Below, piece by piece: positions 50,168 through 58,254 of a stretch of DNA of 64,000 nt. The translations under genes and the position numbers were made by a program. The notes under the pieces were generated by a model. The model had not been told where the DNA came from and made no database searches. It was given only the letters and a program-made list of their open reading frames with translations. Numbering within the stretch: position 1 is the stretch's first letter; every line of letters begins with the position of its first letter. Source of the DNA: an uncultured Eubacteriales bacterium (lineage in GTDB: Bacteria > Bacillota > Clostridia > Christensenellales > CAG-138); assembly GCA_900545265.1 (NCBI GenBank), contig UQYI01000013.1:1-64000 (forward strand), read 5' to 3'.

Positions 50168-51166
50168 TCAGTCCTCGGCCTGGATTTTTTTAGCCAGTGT
50201 ATTATCCACAAGAAGACGGAAGGGTGGGGGAGAGGTCAATTCTCCGGCGTGTTCCATAATGGAGAGGAGTCGGTGATAATCCTGCTCATACATCTCCAAC
50301 TCTTTTTTCCAACTGTCTGTCTCCCGATAGCTTTTTGCCACTATCATAAGGCTTTCCAGGTTGGTATCCGGGAAGAAAGCTGCCATAGCCTGGGCAACCT
50401 CTTCATCCGGAGCTGTTTCTATCCATTTCTGGGCCCGATAGATGGCTCTTAGAAACCGCTCGATGGTATCAGGATCTTCCCGCAGCTTCTGAGGAGAGAC
50501 CATATAGGCGGTATAGGGTACTTCTCCCGAGGCTAGGCCTACATTGGCTACAATGTATCCTTTTCCATTTGAGACGAATTCTGTGGCGGTGGGCTCAAAA
50601 AGCGTTACATAATCCCCAGTGCCGCCCTCAAAGGCAGCTCCCATCATGTTGAACTGAATGCTGTCCAGTACTTCTATATCTTTTCCTACAGTGAGACCAT
50701 GATGCTCCAGTACATAACAAAGGGTCATAAAAGGCATTCCACCCCGGCGGCCGCCAATGATAGTGGCACCCTTCAAGCTTTCCCATCTAAAATCATTTTC
50801 CTCCTGCCGGGAAAGAAGAAAGGAACCATCCCGCTTCGTCAACTGTCCCACTATCACGGGAGCATCGCTCTTTCCTTCGTTATATACATACACTGCCGTT
50901 TCCGGACCGGCCAGGCAGATATCCGCATCTCCGGAAATCAGTGCCGTCATGGCTTTGTCGCTGCCGCCGGAAGTGGTGATGTTGACCGACAGGCCTTCCT
51001 CCTCAAAATAGCCCAGTCCGGCTGCTACATATTGCGGAGCATAAAAAACAGACCGAGTGACCTCATGCAGCTCCACCTTTTTCAGTCCGGCATCATTTCC
51101 GCTGCAGCCTAAAAAAGCGCATATCCCGATTAGGATGCACAGCATCAGGCAAAAACGTTTTTTCAT
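50168..51166 (-). CDS. Orphan ABC substrate-binding lipoprotein (NMT1/THI5-like)
   Basis: A 332-residue lipoprotein with lipobox FLGCSG (Cys21). The NMT1/THI5/SsuA-type binding domain shows FYAPQYVAAGLGYFEEEGLS (about 41-60) and ALISGDADICLAGPET (about 74-89). Relatives bring pyrimidine precursors, sulfonates or nitrate to ABC permeases; neither permease nor ATPase genes are adjacent, so the substrate is open. GGAGG lies upstream of the ATG. Confidence 0.88.
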   Translation of the reverse strand: MKKRFCLMLCILIGICAFLGCSGNDAGLKKVELHEVTRSVFYAPQYVAAGLGYFEEEGLSVNITTSGGSDKAMTALISGDADICLAGPETAVYVYNEGKSDAPVIVGQLTKRDGSFLLSRQEENDFRWESLKGATIIGGRRGGMPFMTLCYVLEHHGLTVGKDIEVLDSIQFNMMGAAFEGGTGDYVTLFEPTATEFVSNGKGYIVANVGLASGEVPYTAYMVSPQKLREDPDTIERFLRAIYRAQKWIETAPDEEVAQAMAAFFPDTNLESLMIVAKSYRETDSWKKELEMYEQDYHRLLSIMEHAGELTSPPPFRLLVDNTLAKKIQAED

Positions 51167-51237
51167 GGATATCCTCCTTCAAGTGATATGGGTATCCTAT
51201 GACGGCAGTGTCTTTTTTGTGATTTTTCAAAGAGCAT

Positions 51238-51266
51238 TTGAATTTTGAACGCGGGTATGATATAGT
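51238..51266 (+). promoter_or_regulatory. Promoter of ireB-ruvX-DUF1292
   Basis: TTGAAT (51238-51243) and TATAGT (51261-51266) are 17 bases apart. Confidence 0.7.
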
Positions 51267-51284
51267 ACGGGTGGAGGTGATTTT

Positions 51285-51548
51285 ATGGAATCCAAAAATC
51301 AGAATACGGCTCGATACAGATCCTCCCATGACAGCAAGACCCCGCGGGAGATACTGATGACCGTGTATTCCGCCATGAAGGAAAAGGGTTATGATCCTGT
51401 GAATCAGATCGTAGGATACCTGCTTTCCGGCGATCCCACTTATATCACCAGCTATAACAATGCCCGGTATCTGATCCTTCGTCTGGAGCGGGATGAGCTG
51501 CTGGAAGAGTTGGTTCGTTTCTATGTGCGCAACCAGAAGGAGCATTGA
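51285..51548 (+). CDS. ireB: IreB-family regulatory phosphoprotein
   Basis: An 87-residue protein of the IreB (DUF965) family, a small substrate of the Ser/Thr kinase IreK that influences cell-wall stress tolerance in enterococci. The N-terminal threonine/serine-rich segment NTARYRSSHDSKTPREILMT and the ending NPVNQ-like NQIVGYLLSGDPTYITSYNN are characteristic. It leads the classical three-gene operon with ruvX and DUF1292, and its stop overlaps the ruvX start (TGATG). Confidence 0.93.
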   Translation: MESKNQNTARYRSSHDSKTPREILMTVYSAMKEKGYDPVNQIVGYLLSGDPTYITSYNNARYLILRLERDELLEELVRFYVRNQKEH

Positions 51549-51970
51549 TGCAGCGGATCCTGGCTTTTGATGTGGGGGATAAGCGCATCGGTGTGGCGGT
51601 AAGTGATGCTTTGGGTATTACGGCGCAGCCGGTAGAGACGTATCACCGCAGCGGCGGCGCACAGAAGGATACCGAGTATTTGCTGACATTGGCTCAAAAG
51701 TATGCGCCATGTATGCTTCTGTTTGGTATGCCCAGGAACATGGATGGTTCCTACGGGGAACAGTCTGAAAAAGTGAAAAAGTTTGCCGAAAAGGTATTGG
51801 AAGGATGGGACGGAGAATACGCCTTCTATGACGAACGACTGACCACCATGGCAGCGCGAAGGGTACTTTTGGATGCGGATATTTCCCGGGGCAAGCAGAA
51901 GAAGGTAATAGATAAGCTTGCTGCCGTGGTGATCCTGCAGGGATATATGGAATCTCATCCCAACAGATAG
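51548..51970 (+). CDS. ruvX: Putative Holliday junction resolvase RuvX/YqgF
   Basis: A 140-residue RNase H-fold nuclease. ILAFDVGDKRIGVAVSDALG (4-23) holds the first catalytic aspartate, LLFGMPRNMDGSYGEQS the second region, and YDERLTTMAARR (about 94-105) the conserved acidic residue. It is linked to rRNA processing in Gram-positives. It is coupled to ireB by an overlapping TGATG. Confidence 0.95.
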   Translation: MQRILAFDVGDKRIGVAVSDALGITAQPVETYHRSGGAQKDTEYLLTLAQKYAPCMLLFGMPRNMDGSYGEQSEKVKKFAEKVLEGWDGEYAFYDERLTTMAARRVLLDADISRGKQKKVIDKLAAVVILQGYMESHPNR

Positions 51971-51996
51971 CTGTGTTTTTACAGAAAGGGAGCAAA

Positions 51997-52278
51997 ATGG
52001 AAGATAAAGATCGTATCGTGACTCTTATCGATGAGGATAACGGGCAGGAAGTGGATTTTGATCTGCTTATGACCTTTTCTTACGAAGGAAAGCAGTATGT
52101 GGCCCTGCAGCCTCTTACTGAAGTGGAGGGGGTAGGCGAAGATGAAGTGATCCTGTTGGAAGTGGTCAACCGGGGTACTGAGAATGAAGCCTATAAGACC
52201 ATTGAAAACGAGATCCTTTTGGATGAAGTGTTCAAAGAGTTTCAGGAGCTTTTTGATCAGGAGGACGAGGGGGAATAA
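51997..52278 (+). CDS. DUF1292 protein (YrzB-like)
   Basis: A 93-residue acidic protein with the DUF1292 pattern: IVTLIDEDNGQEVDFDLLMT, FSYEGKQYVALQPL and EDEVILLEVV. The function is unknown. The start at 51997 follows AAAGGGAG; a terminator follows at 52309. Confidence 0.92.
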   Translation: MEDKDRIVTLIDEDNGQEVDFDLLMTFSYEGKQYVALQPLTEVEGVGEDEVILLEVVNRGTENEAYKTIENEILLDEVFKEFQELFDQEDEGE

Positions 52279-52308
52279 TCCCCTTTTCTCCATTTTCAAA
52301 ACAGACAG

Positions 52309-52346
52309 TATCCCTTCTGCACATCGGTGCGGAAGGGATATTTTTA
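52309..52346 (+). terminator. Terminator of the ireB operon
   Basis: ATCCCTTCTGCAC and GTGCGGAAGGGAT form a long stem with one mismatch, followed by a T run. Confidence 0.85.
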
Positions 52347-52534
52347 TATGACACTAATGCTTTTTGGCCGAGACTTTACCCGCTGTGGACGCTTATGCAG
52401 CGGCTGTATAGATTTGGTTCGGAGAAAATCATTGTGATAAGGGATCGGCAAAAGGTTTGCGTTGACTGTTTCTTGCAACCTTTTTTCTCTTTGCCGGGTA
52501 TGTAAGACAAACGGGAAAGGAGATTCCGGCACTT

Positions 52535-53764
52535 ATGAAAAAAATTATTGTCATGCTTTTGGCCTGTATTGTTTTACTGACAGGATGCATGTCTGTTTCT
52601 ATGTCTTCCGGAACGGATCTCATGACAGGCGTGCAGGGGCAGTATACTCCTGCCAACGGGGATATTACGGAGGAGGGAGATCTTGCACTGACGGCTTTGG
52701 GCCTTATGCTCCTGCAAAAGTGCGCCGGAGAGAAAAGCACATTGATTTCACCACTATCCATTGCCATGGCTCTTGGCATGACGGCTAACGGAGCTCGGGA
52801 AGGTACACTGGCGGGCATGGAGCAGGTGCTTGGCTTGCCGATAGAGAAACTGAACAGGTTTCTTGCAGCTTATGGAGCATCCCTGCCCCAGGGAGATACT
52901 TTCGGTATGCATTTGGCCAATGGCATATGGATCCGGAAAGATGGGCAGTACGTTCCGGGTAAAGAATTCCTGCAGGCTAACGCGGATTACTATCGGGCCG
53001 CTCTTCGTATGGCGGATTTTGATGATGGCACGCTGCAAGAAATCAATGGCTTTGTGAAAAAGAACACCGATGGCATGATTGAAAGGATTCTGGACAGAAT
53101 CCCGGAAGAGTCCCTGATGTATCTGGTCAATGCGCTTGCTTTTGAAAGTAAATGGGACGCACCGTATAACGGAAACAACGTGTGGAGCATGGAATTCATG
53201 ACAGAAAACGGGGAAAAAACATCCATGCAGGGGATGCATTCTACAGAATACCTGTATCTGGAGAATGAAGATATAACCGGATTTATCCGCCCCTATGCTG
53301 AAAATCGCTATGCCTTTGTTGCACTGCTGCCTAAGAAAGGCAAAAACGTAGGAGAATGTCTCCTTGACTTTTCAGCTCAGTCTCTAAGAGATCTGCTTAC
53401 AAATCCGCAGCAAACCGCCGTACAGGCCGTACTTCCAAAGTTTGAAAAAGCATATGATGCAGAGCTGCAACATGCTCTTTCCACACTGGGCATGGAAGAA
53501 GCCTTTGACCCGAACAAGGCAGATTTTTCAGGCATGGGGGTTATGGAGAACGGGGATACTCTGTACATCGGCCGGGTATTGCATAAGACCTTCATTTCTG
53601 TTGCAGAGGAAGGCACCAGGGCAGGAGCCGCCACCGTAGTGGAAATGGAGGCGGGGAGCGCATTGCTTGAAAGATCCGTCTGTCTGGATCGACCTTTTAT
53701 CTATCTGATTGTAGACATGATGAACAAGGTTCCGCTTTTTATGGGCACACTTATGGAGATCTGA
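52535..53764 (+). CDS. Serpin-family lipoprotein
   Basis: The 409-residue protein is a serpin, an inhibitor that traps serine (or cysteine) proteases. A signal with lipobox LLTGC (Cys18) puts it on the cell surface. Serpin landmarks are STLISPLSIAMALGMTANGA (about 69-88), YLVNALAFESKWDAPY (about 193-208), and the hinge of the reactive loop VAEEGTRAGAATVVEM (about 351-366), with small residues at P12-P9 as needed for insertion. RPFIYLIVDMMNKVPLFMG closes the fold. The loop after the hinge (EAGSALLERSVC) places the cleavage site near Gly-Ser, which does not identify the target protease. GAAAGGAG precedes the ATG. Confidence 0.93.
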   Translation: MKKIIVMLLACIVLLTGCMSVSMSSGTDLMTGVQGQYTPANGDITEEGDLALTALGLMLLQKCAGEKSTLISPLSIAMALGMTANGAREGTLAGMEQVLGLPIEKLNRFLAAYGASLPQGDTFGMHLANGIWIRKDGQYVPGKEFLQANADYYRAALRMADFDDGTLQEINGFVKKNTDGMIERILDRIPEESLMYLVNALAFESKWDAPYNGNNVWSMEFMTENGEKTSMQGMHSTEYLYLENEDITGFIRPYAENRYAFVALLPKKGKNVGECLLDFSAQSLRDLLTNPQQTAVQAVLPKFEKAYDAELQHALSTLGMEEAFDPNKADFSGMGVMENGDTLYIGRVLHKTFISVAEEGTRAGAATVVEMEAGSALLERSVCLDRPFIYLIVDMMNKVPLFMGTLMEI

Positions 53765-53783
53765 TTGCTATAGGCCCGGATAG

Positions 53784-53818
53784 CATGAACGCCCGGAATA
53801 CGTTCTGGGCGTTCTCTT
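53784..53818 (+). terminator. Terminator after the serpin gene
   Basis: GAACGCCC (53787-53794) and GGGCGTTC (53807-53814) pair perfectly, followed by TCTTCT. Confidence 0.75.
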
Positions 53819-53832
53819 CTGCTGTAAAAACA

Positions 53833-54246
53833 TTAGCTCTTCCCCTGCCGTAACAGGGAAACGGCAGCTCCTGCAGCCATACCTACAGCCAGCGAAACAG
53901 CCATATCGCCCAATATCGCCCAATTCAGAGCCCATTCTCCTGTAAACGCGCTCATGCTCAAAAAAGTTAATCCCCAGAACAGAACTCCACCCAGACCTCC
54001 GTAGAGTGCAGGGCGTGAGCAGCTTTTATTTGCAGATAAAAAAGCAGCCAAACCTGCTCCAAGAAATTTCAGTACAGCGTTTGCTACCGGAATGGTGCCA
54101 AGACTTGCAATGCCTCCATACAGCAGCAGCGTCCACATCCCCATAAGCAGCAAAATGACTGCGGTTGCCAGCAGTGCTCCTTTGAGCAGGGGCCATAGGG
54201 GGAATGTTGCCGCCTGCCTTTTTGCCCGGTAATTTCTTCTTTTCAT
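53833..54246 (-). CDS. TIGR04086-family membrane protein
   Basis: A 137-residue protein with four membrane segments after a basic N-terminus (MKRRNYRAKRQ). The glycine-rich pairs (YGGIASLGTIPVANAVLKFL, ALYGGLGGVLFWGLTFL, AVGMAAGAAVSLL) match the TIGR04086 (YrzE-like) family often found near yajC. The function is unknown. GGAGGCATCTAACC lies before the ATG. Confidence 0.75.
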   Translation of the reverse strand: MKRRNYRAKRQAATFPLWPLLKGALLATAVILLLMGMWTLLLYGGIASLGTIPVANAVLKFLGAGLAAFLSANKSCSRPALYGGLGGVLFWGLTFLSMSAFTGEWALNWAILGDMAVSLAVGMAAGAAVSLLRQGKS

Positions 54247-54308
54247 GGTTAGATGCCTCCTGACACCGTGTTGTTATCAGTCTATGGGAGTGTTTTTCGT
54301 TTTAATCC

Positions 54309-54881
54309 TCAACATCCGGTAAGAGCACCAAGGAGCATTTCCATGTGTTTTACGCCCTGTTCCTGTGTCTGTATGATGTTTTCCAGTATGGGTTTCAACG
54401 AATCGCATACAAAAAAACACATGGCGTTTTTAGCCATTTCAATGGCGCCTTTGTGATGCGGTATCATTTCCCGCATAAAGCCACCATTAATGTTGTTTTC
54501 AGGCGGAATGCTTCCCATGCGATAAAACATGGTATCGGCTATTTGGCGGTAGCGGCGTTGATAGCGATAAACGGCCTGTTCCGGGTTCATGAGTGAAGTG
54601 CATCCGGGCAGAGCCGCCTCCATTTTCTCCATCCCCTGTGTTTGTGCACATATAATGCTTTCCGCCATCTGTTCCAAAGGCAGGCAGGTGGTGTATAGCA
54701 GAAGATTTTGCGCCAGCTCAATGGCAGCCTTGTGATGAGGCAGCATCTGACGGATAAAGTTGGCGGATATGCTGCCCGTCACGGGGGCGGCGTTCATATC
54801 CAGGATCATTTTTCTGAGTATTTCATCATATCGGTGCAGATACTTTTCTGCAACCCGGCTGAGCTTTTTTTCTTCTGGCAT
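54309..54881 (-). CDS. Tandem DUF305 protein
   Basis: The 190-residue cytosolic protein has two DUF305 (ferritin-like, four-helix) halves, each with its hallmark: FIRQMLPHHKAAIELAQN (about 42-59) and FMREMIPHHKGAIEMAKN (about 135-152). Both have the His-His pair that may bind metal such as copper. The function in Firmicutes is not known. It stands alone between two membrane-protein genes. Confidence 0.88.
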   Translation of the reverse strand: MPEEKKLSRVAEKYLHRYDEILRKMILDMNAAPVTGSISANFIRQMLPHHKAAIELAQNLLLYTTCLPLEQMAESIICAQTQGMEKMEAALPGCTSLMNPEQAVYRYQRRYRQIADTMFYRMGSIPPENNINGGFMREMIPHHKGAIEMAKNAMCFFVCDSLKPILENIIQTQEQGVKHMEMLLGALTGC

Positions 54882-54942
54882 AGGATAGTAAGCGTCTCCT
54901 TCCTGGTTCTTTGTATATCCTATGCCGCTCTTATAGTAAAAA

Positions 54943-54977
54943 GCAAAAAAAGAATGCCGTTTTTCAACGGCATTCCC
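54943..54977 (-). terminator. Terminator of yajC
   Basis: On the minus strand GAATGCCGTT and AACGGCATTC form a perfect 10-base stem followed by a T run. Confidence 0.85.
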
Positions 54978-54995
54978 GGTAACAAAGGTAGATAC

Positions 54996-55346
54996 TTATT
55001 CGGCAACATCAGCCTTCATGTCGTTTTCAACGCCCTGCTCTTCCACCTGGGCTACAGCACCGCGGGCAAATACCAAACGAACCTTGTCAGGACCGACCTG
55101 CAGATATACCAGTTCGTCTGTGACTTTGGTGATGGTACCATAGATACCCCCAATGGTGCGGATGCGGTCGCCGGGCTTAAGCGCATCCAGCATGGCTTTG
55201 ATCTTTTTTTCCTTTTTGCGCTGAGGAATGATCATAACGGCCAGAAGCACGACCATGATAAGCACCAGAGGAAGCGTCTGCAGAAGGCTGCTGGCAGTAG
55301 TGGAAGAAACGGCAGCAGCCATAGGGGAATGCATAAGAGTAAGCAT
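54996..55346 (-). CDS. yajC: Preprotein translocase subunit YajC
   Basis: The 116-residue protein has one membrane segment (about 23-41) followed by IIPQRKKEKKIKAMLDALKP and GDRIRTIGGIYGTITKV, the YajC signature. It is an accessory of SecDF, which is not in the window. The promoter TTGACG-17-TAATAT (minus strand, 55407-55379) and an AAAGGA site lie upstream. Confidence 0.95.
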   Translation of the reverse strand: MLTLMHSPMAAAVSSTTASSLLQTLPLVLIMVVLLAVMIIPQRKKEKKIKAMLDALKPGDRIRTIGGIYGTITKVTDELVYLQVGPDKVRLVFARGAVAQVEEQGVENDMKADVAE

Positions 55347-55378
55347 GATTGAAAATCCTTTCTTTGTAGCTATATTCT

Positions 55379-55407
55379 ATATTACGCTATTTGACCCTGT
55401 TCGTCAA
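55379..55407 (-). promoter_or_regulatory. Promoter of yajC
   Basis: TTGACG (55407-55402) and TAATAT (55384-55379), minus strand, 17-base spacer. Confidence 0.7.
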
Positions 55408-55483
55408 GGGAATTGTAACTGTAGAAGCGGCACCTTTTTTATAGCGACCGTCATATGTAATAATTTAAGGGTCTTACGGCATC

Positions 55484-55512
55484 TTGCAGCTGGGCAGTGT
55501 ATCTGCTATAAT
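55484..55512 (+). promoter_or_regulatory. Promoter giving a probable leaderless PIG-L transcript
   Basis: TTGCAG (55484-55489) and TATAAT (55507-55512) have a 17-base spacer. The ATG of the PIG-L gene is at 55519, seven bases after the -10 box, about where transcription should start, and no ribosome site precedes it. Confidence 0.7.
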
Positions 55513-55518
55513 GCAAGC

Positions 55519-56985
55519 ATGAAAAAAAGTTCTTATTTTGTCTGGATATGCCTTTTGCTTCTTCTGCTGCCGCTCTATACAGCGCAGGCCAGAACGGATA
55601 CAGGCAACACACCTGCCAACATTACGGGACTGTGTACGCTTACATCTTCTTCCCGTTCCTCCTGGCAGGAGAGGCTGCTGGATGAAGATACCGAAACGCA
55701 TCAGGATTTCAAAGCGGGTGGGTTCCTGCAGGCGGAGTGGGAAGCTGATGTTTCTGCTGCCTATATGTATGTAGAATGGGATTGGGTACCACAGGAATTG
55801 ACTGTATTGTATCTGGACGCAAGCGGACAGGAACTGGCGCGCGCACAAGGGGATGGTGTGTGTCTGAATGAGGTATACATGTTCCCGGAGGGTACCCGCT
55901 GCATCCGGCTGGAGTTTGGCCAGGCGGTCAGAGCTTCCACTCTGGCTGTATATGCACCGTGCAATTTGCCATACAATTATCATCCCTGGGAAGGTGGTTC
56001 AGATAAGCTGGACTATCTGATCGTTGCCATGCATCCGGACGACGACACGCTCTTTATGGGAGGAGTGGCCGCCACTCTTTCAGATCAGGGATACCGGGGA
56101 ACCATTGCCTATATGGCTACCCGCGTGCGTCGGCGCTGCAACGAAGCACTGAATGGAGCCTATTTGATGGGCATTCGAAAAATGCCTGTTTTAGCCGGGT
56201 TTCCGGATATTCCAAGAGATTATGAAAAAAAACTGCAGCACACATTTAAAGAGCAGAGCATTGTTCGCTATCTTGTGGGTTTGTTTCGCCAGTACAAGCC
56301 GGAAGTGGTTTTCAGTCATGACGTGAATGGGGAATATGGCCACTGGCAGCATAAGCGTCTTTCTGCCGCTGTGCAAAAGGCGGTGGAAAAGGTCAGTGAT
56401 CCAACCTTTGATCCTGAATCCGCAGAAAAGTATGGGGCCTGGACAGTAAAAAAGTGTTACCTGCACCTGTATCCGGAAAACACAATTCACATCGATATGG
56501 AAGTGCCTCTTGCTTCCTTTGAAGGAAAAACGGCTCATGCGGTAGCGCAAAAGGCATTTTTGGAGCATGTGTCTCAGCAAAATGGAAATCACAGCTGTTC
56601 CAATCAGGGCGTATATAGTCTGGAAGATTTTGGCCTGTACTATACTGCTGTGGGCGCGGATACAAAGAAAGACAGCTTTTTCGAAAATATAGATCCCGGT
56701 TTGCTGAGTAATTATCCGGTCCAGACACCGGTACCAACTGCAACGCCGGAACCCATGCCGGAATTTACTCCGAACCCAACCGAGACGCCTTCGCCCATAC
56801 CAACGGAAGTTCCAGTAGAAAAGACGGAAAAACCGATTTTCTCTACGTCACAGATCGTAGCAGAACCGGTTGCACAAGGCACCAATGGAGGAGCGGATCC
56901 TATCCATATCATACTGCTTGTGGGCGCATTGCTGATGCTGGTAGGGGGGATCGCAATAGTGATTCTTTTGCAGAAAAGAAAGTGA
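55519..56985 (+). CDS. Secreted PIG-L/LmbE-type deacetylase with C-terminal membrane anchor
   Basis: The 488-residue protein has a signal peptide (about 1-24) and a discoidin-like beta-rich domain (about 35-150, LDEDTETHQDFKAGGFLQAE). A PIG-L deacetylase domain follows, with AMHPDDDTLFMGG (about 170-182) and EYGHWQHKR (about 272-280), the zinc-binding His-Asp-Asp and His. A Pro/Thr-rich stalk (about 400-440, TPVPTATPEPMPEFTPNPTE) and a membrane anchor (about 463-483) complete it. It would remove acetyl groups from N-acetyl sugars at the cell surface. It probably acts with the LRR lipoprotein nine bases downstream, which has the same kind of stalk. Confidence 0.87.
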   Translation: MKKSSYFVWICLLLLLLPLYTAQARTDTGNTPANITGLCTLTSSSRSSWQERLLDEDTETHQDFKAGGFLQAEWEADVSAAYMYVEWDWVPQELTVLYLDASGQELARAQGDGVCLNEVYMFPEGTRCIRLEFGQAVRASTLAVYAPCNLPYNYHPWEGGSDKLDYLIVAMHPDDDTLFMGGVAATLSDQGYRGTIAYMATRVRRRCNEALNGAYLMGIRKMPVLAGFPDIPRDYEKKLQHTFKEQSIVRYLVGLFRQYKPEVVFSHDVNGEYGHWQHKRLSAAVQKAVEKVSDPTFDPESAEKYGAWTVKKCYLHLYPENTIHIDMEVPLASFEGKTAHAVAQKAFLEHVSQQNGNHSCSNQGVYSLEDFGLYYTAVGADTKKDSFFENIDPGLLSNYPVQTPVPTATPEPMPEFTPNPTETPSPIPTEVPVEKTEKPIFSTSQIVAEPVAQGTNGGADPIHIILLVGALLMLVGGIAIVILLQKRK

Positions 56986-56994
56986 GAAAAATAG

Positions 56995-58209
56995 GTGAAA
57001 AAAATAATTCCTGCCGTATTCGTGTTGTGTCTGTTGATGGTGCTTGCCGGTTGTGAGAAAAGCAGGGTATCGGACCAGCCGGTCATAGAAGAAGTTATAG
57101 TAAATGCACAGAGTACTGTTTCGACGGAAACATATGCGCCCACGTTTCTCCCTGCAACGCCGACCCCTACGGAAGCTGCGTCGCCTACGCCGGAGCCCTT
57201 TGTGTGCATCGGAGGAGAGCAAGTCGTACTCAGTACGGAAGCCGTTGTCTTGACAGACCCATCGGAACTCCCCTTGCTGGAGAAATTCTCATCTTTGATC
57301 CAGGTGGATACCAGCGCCTTTATTTTGGAAATGGAGGAGTTTCTTTCTCTGCGGAAAAGCTATTCACAGGCACATTTTATCAGCCGCATACTCCTTTACG
57401 GGCAGGAGGTAGGGCCTGAAACAGAATATCTGGATATTCACGGCGTAAAAATAGAATCGCCTGCGGAACTGCTGGCAGTTTTGGACTGCTTTCCGAACCT
57501 TACTAAAGCGGATATGCGTGGCTGCGGTCTTTCCAACGACCAGATGGAAACGCTTGTCAATGCTTATCCGCAGATAAAGTTCGTGTGGGAAGTAAAGATG
57601 GGCACACATACACTCCGCACGGATGCGGTAGGATTCTCCACAAAAAATCCGGGAAAATATATCGGCCCCAACTCATCTGAAGAATACGCAAAAAAGGTTA
57701 AAAACTGCGTCCGTCTGGAGGATGAAGATATAGAGGTCCTCAAATACTGCACAGATCTGGTGGCTCTGGATCTGGGACATAACTATATTTCCGATATCTC
57801 TGTGCTTCGTTATCTGCCCAAACTGCAGATACTCATACTGGCAGACAATAAGCTGACGGATATATCCGTGTTCAGGGAATTGCCGGAGCTGGTATATGTG
57901 GAATTTTTTATGAACGATGTGACGGATATTACACCCCTGGAAGGACATGACAAACTGCTGGATCTGAACTTCTGCAATAACAATGTCAGCGATCTGAGCA
58001 TTCTTGAAAGCCTTTCACAACTGGAACGGGTATGGTGCGCCGGAAATGCATTTACCCGAAGCGAAGGAAAGGCACTTCAGCAGGCATTGCCGGATGCAAA
58101 AGTAAATTATTCCGCCCGGGATGATACGGCGGATGGCTGGCGGGAACATCCCCGTTATAAATGGATGCGGGAATATTTTGCTTCTAACAGTAAATATAAC
58201 CCGGCATAA
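56995..58209 (+). CDS. Leucine-rich-repeat lipoprotein
   Basis: A 404-residue lipoprotein with lipobox VLAGCEK (Cys20), a Thr/Pro-rich stalk (ATPTPTEAASPTPEP), an N-terminal helical region, and at least four LRRs of internalin type (about 240-340, LVALDLGHNYISDISVLRYL, LQILILADNKLTDISVF, VYVEFFMNDVTDITPL, LLDLNFCNNNVSDLSIL). It is likely a binding protein on the cell surface. GTG start with a weak AGG site; distance to the PIG-L stop is nine bases, so it is probably co-transcribed. No catalytic domain. Confidence 0.87.
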   Translation: MKKIIPAVFVLCLLMVLAGCEKSRVSDQPVIEEVIVNAQSTVSTETYAPTFLPATPTPTEAASPTPEPFVCIGGEQVVLSTEAVVLTDPSELPLLEKFSSLIQVDTSAFILEMEEFLSLRKSYSQAHFISRILLYGQEVGPETEYLDIHGVKIESPAELLAVLDCFPNLTKADMRGCGLSNDQMETLVNAYPQIKFVWEVKMGTHTLRTDAVGFSTKNPGKYIGPNSSEEYAKKVKNCVRLEDEDIEVLKYCTDLVALDLGHNYISDISVLRYLPKLQILILADNKLTDISVFRELPELVYVEFFMNDVTDITPLEGHDKLLDLNFCNNNVSDLSILESLSQLERVWCAGNAFTRSEGKALQQALPDAKVNYSARDDTADGWREHPRYKWMREYFASNSKYNPA

Positions 58210-58212
58210 AGC

Positions 58213-58245
58213 AAAGGAACCGAGTTGTTCGGTTCTTTTTTCGCA
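58213..58245 (+). terminator. Terminator after the LRR gene
   Basis: GGAACCGA and TCGGTTC form the stem, followed by a T run; the convergent methyltransferase gene ends ten bases later. Confidence 0.8.
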
Positions 58246-58254
58246 TAATATTGG

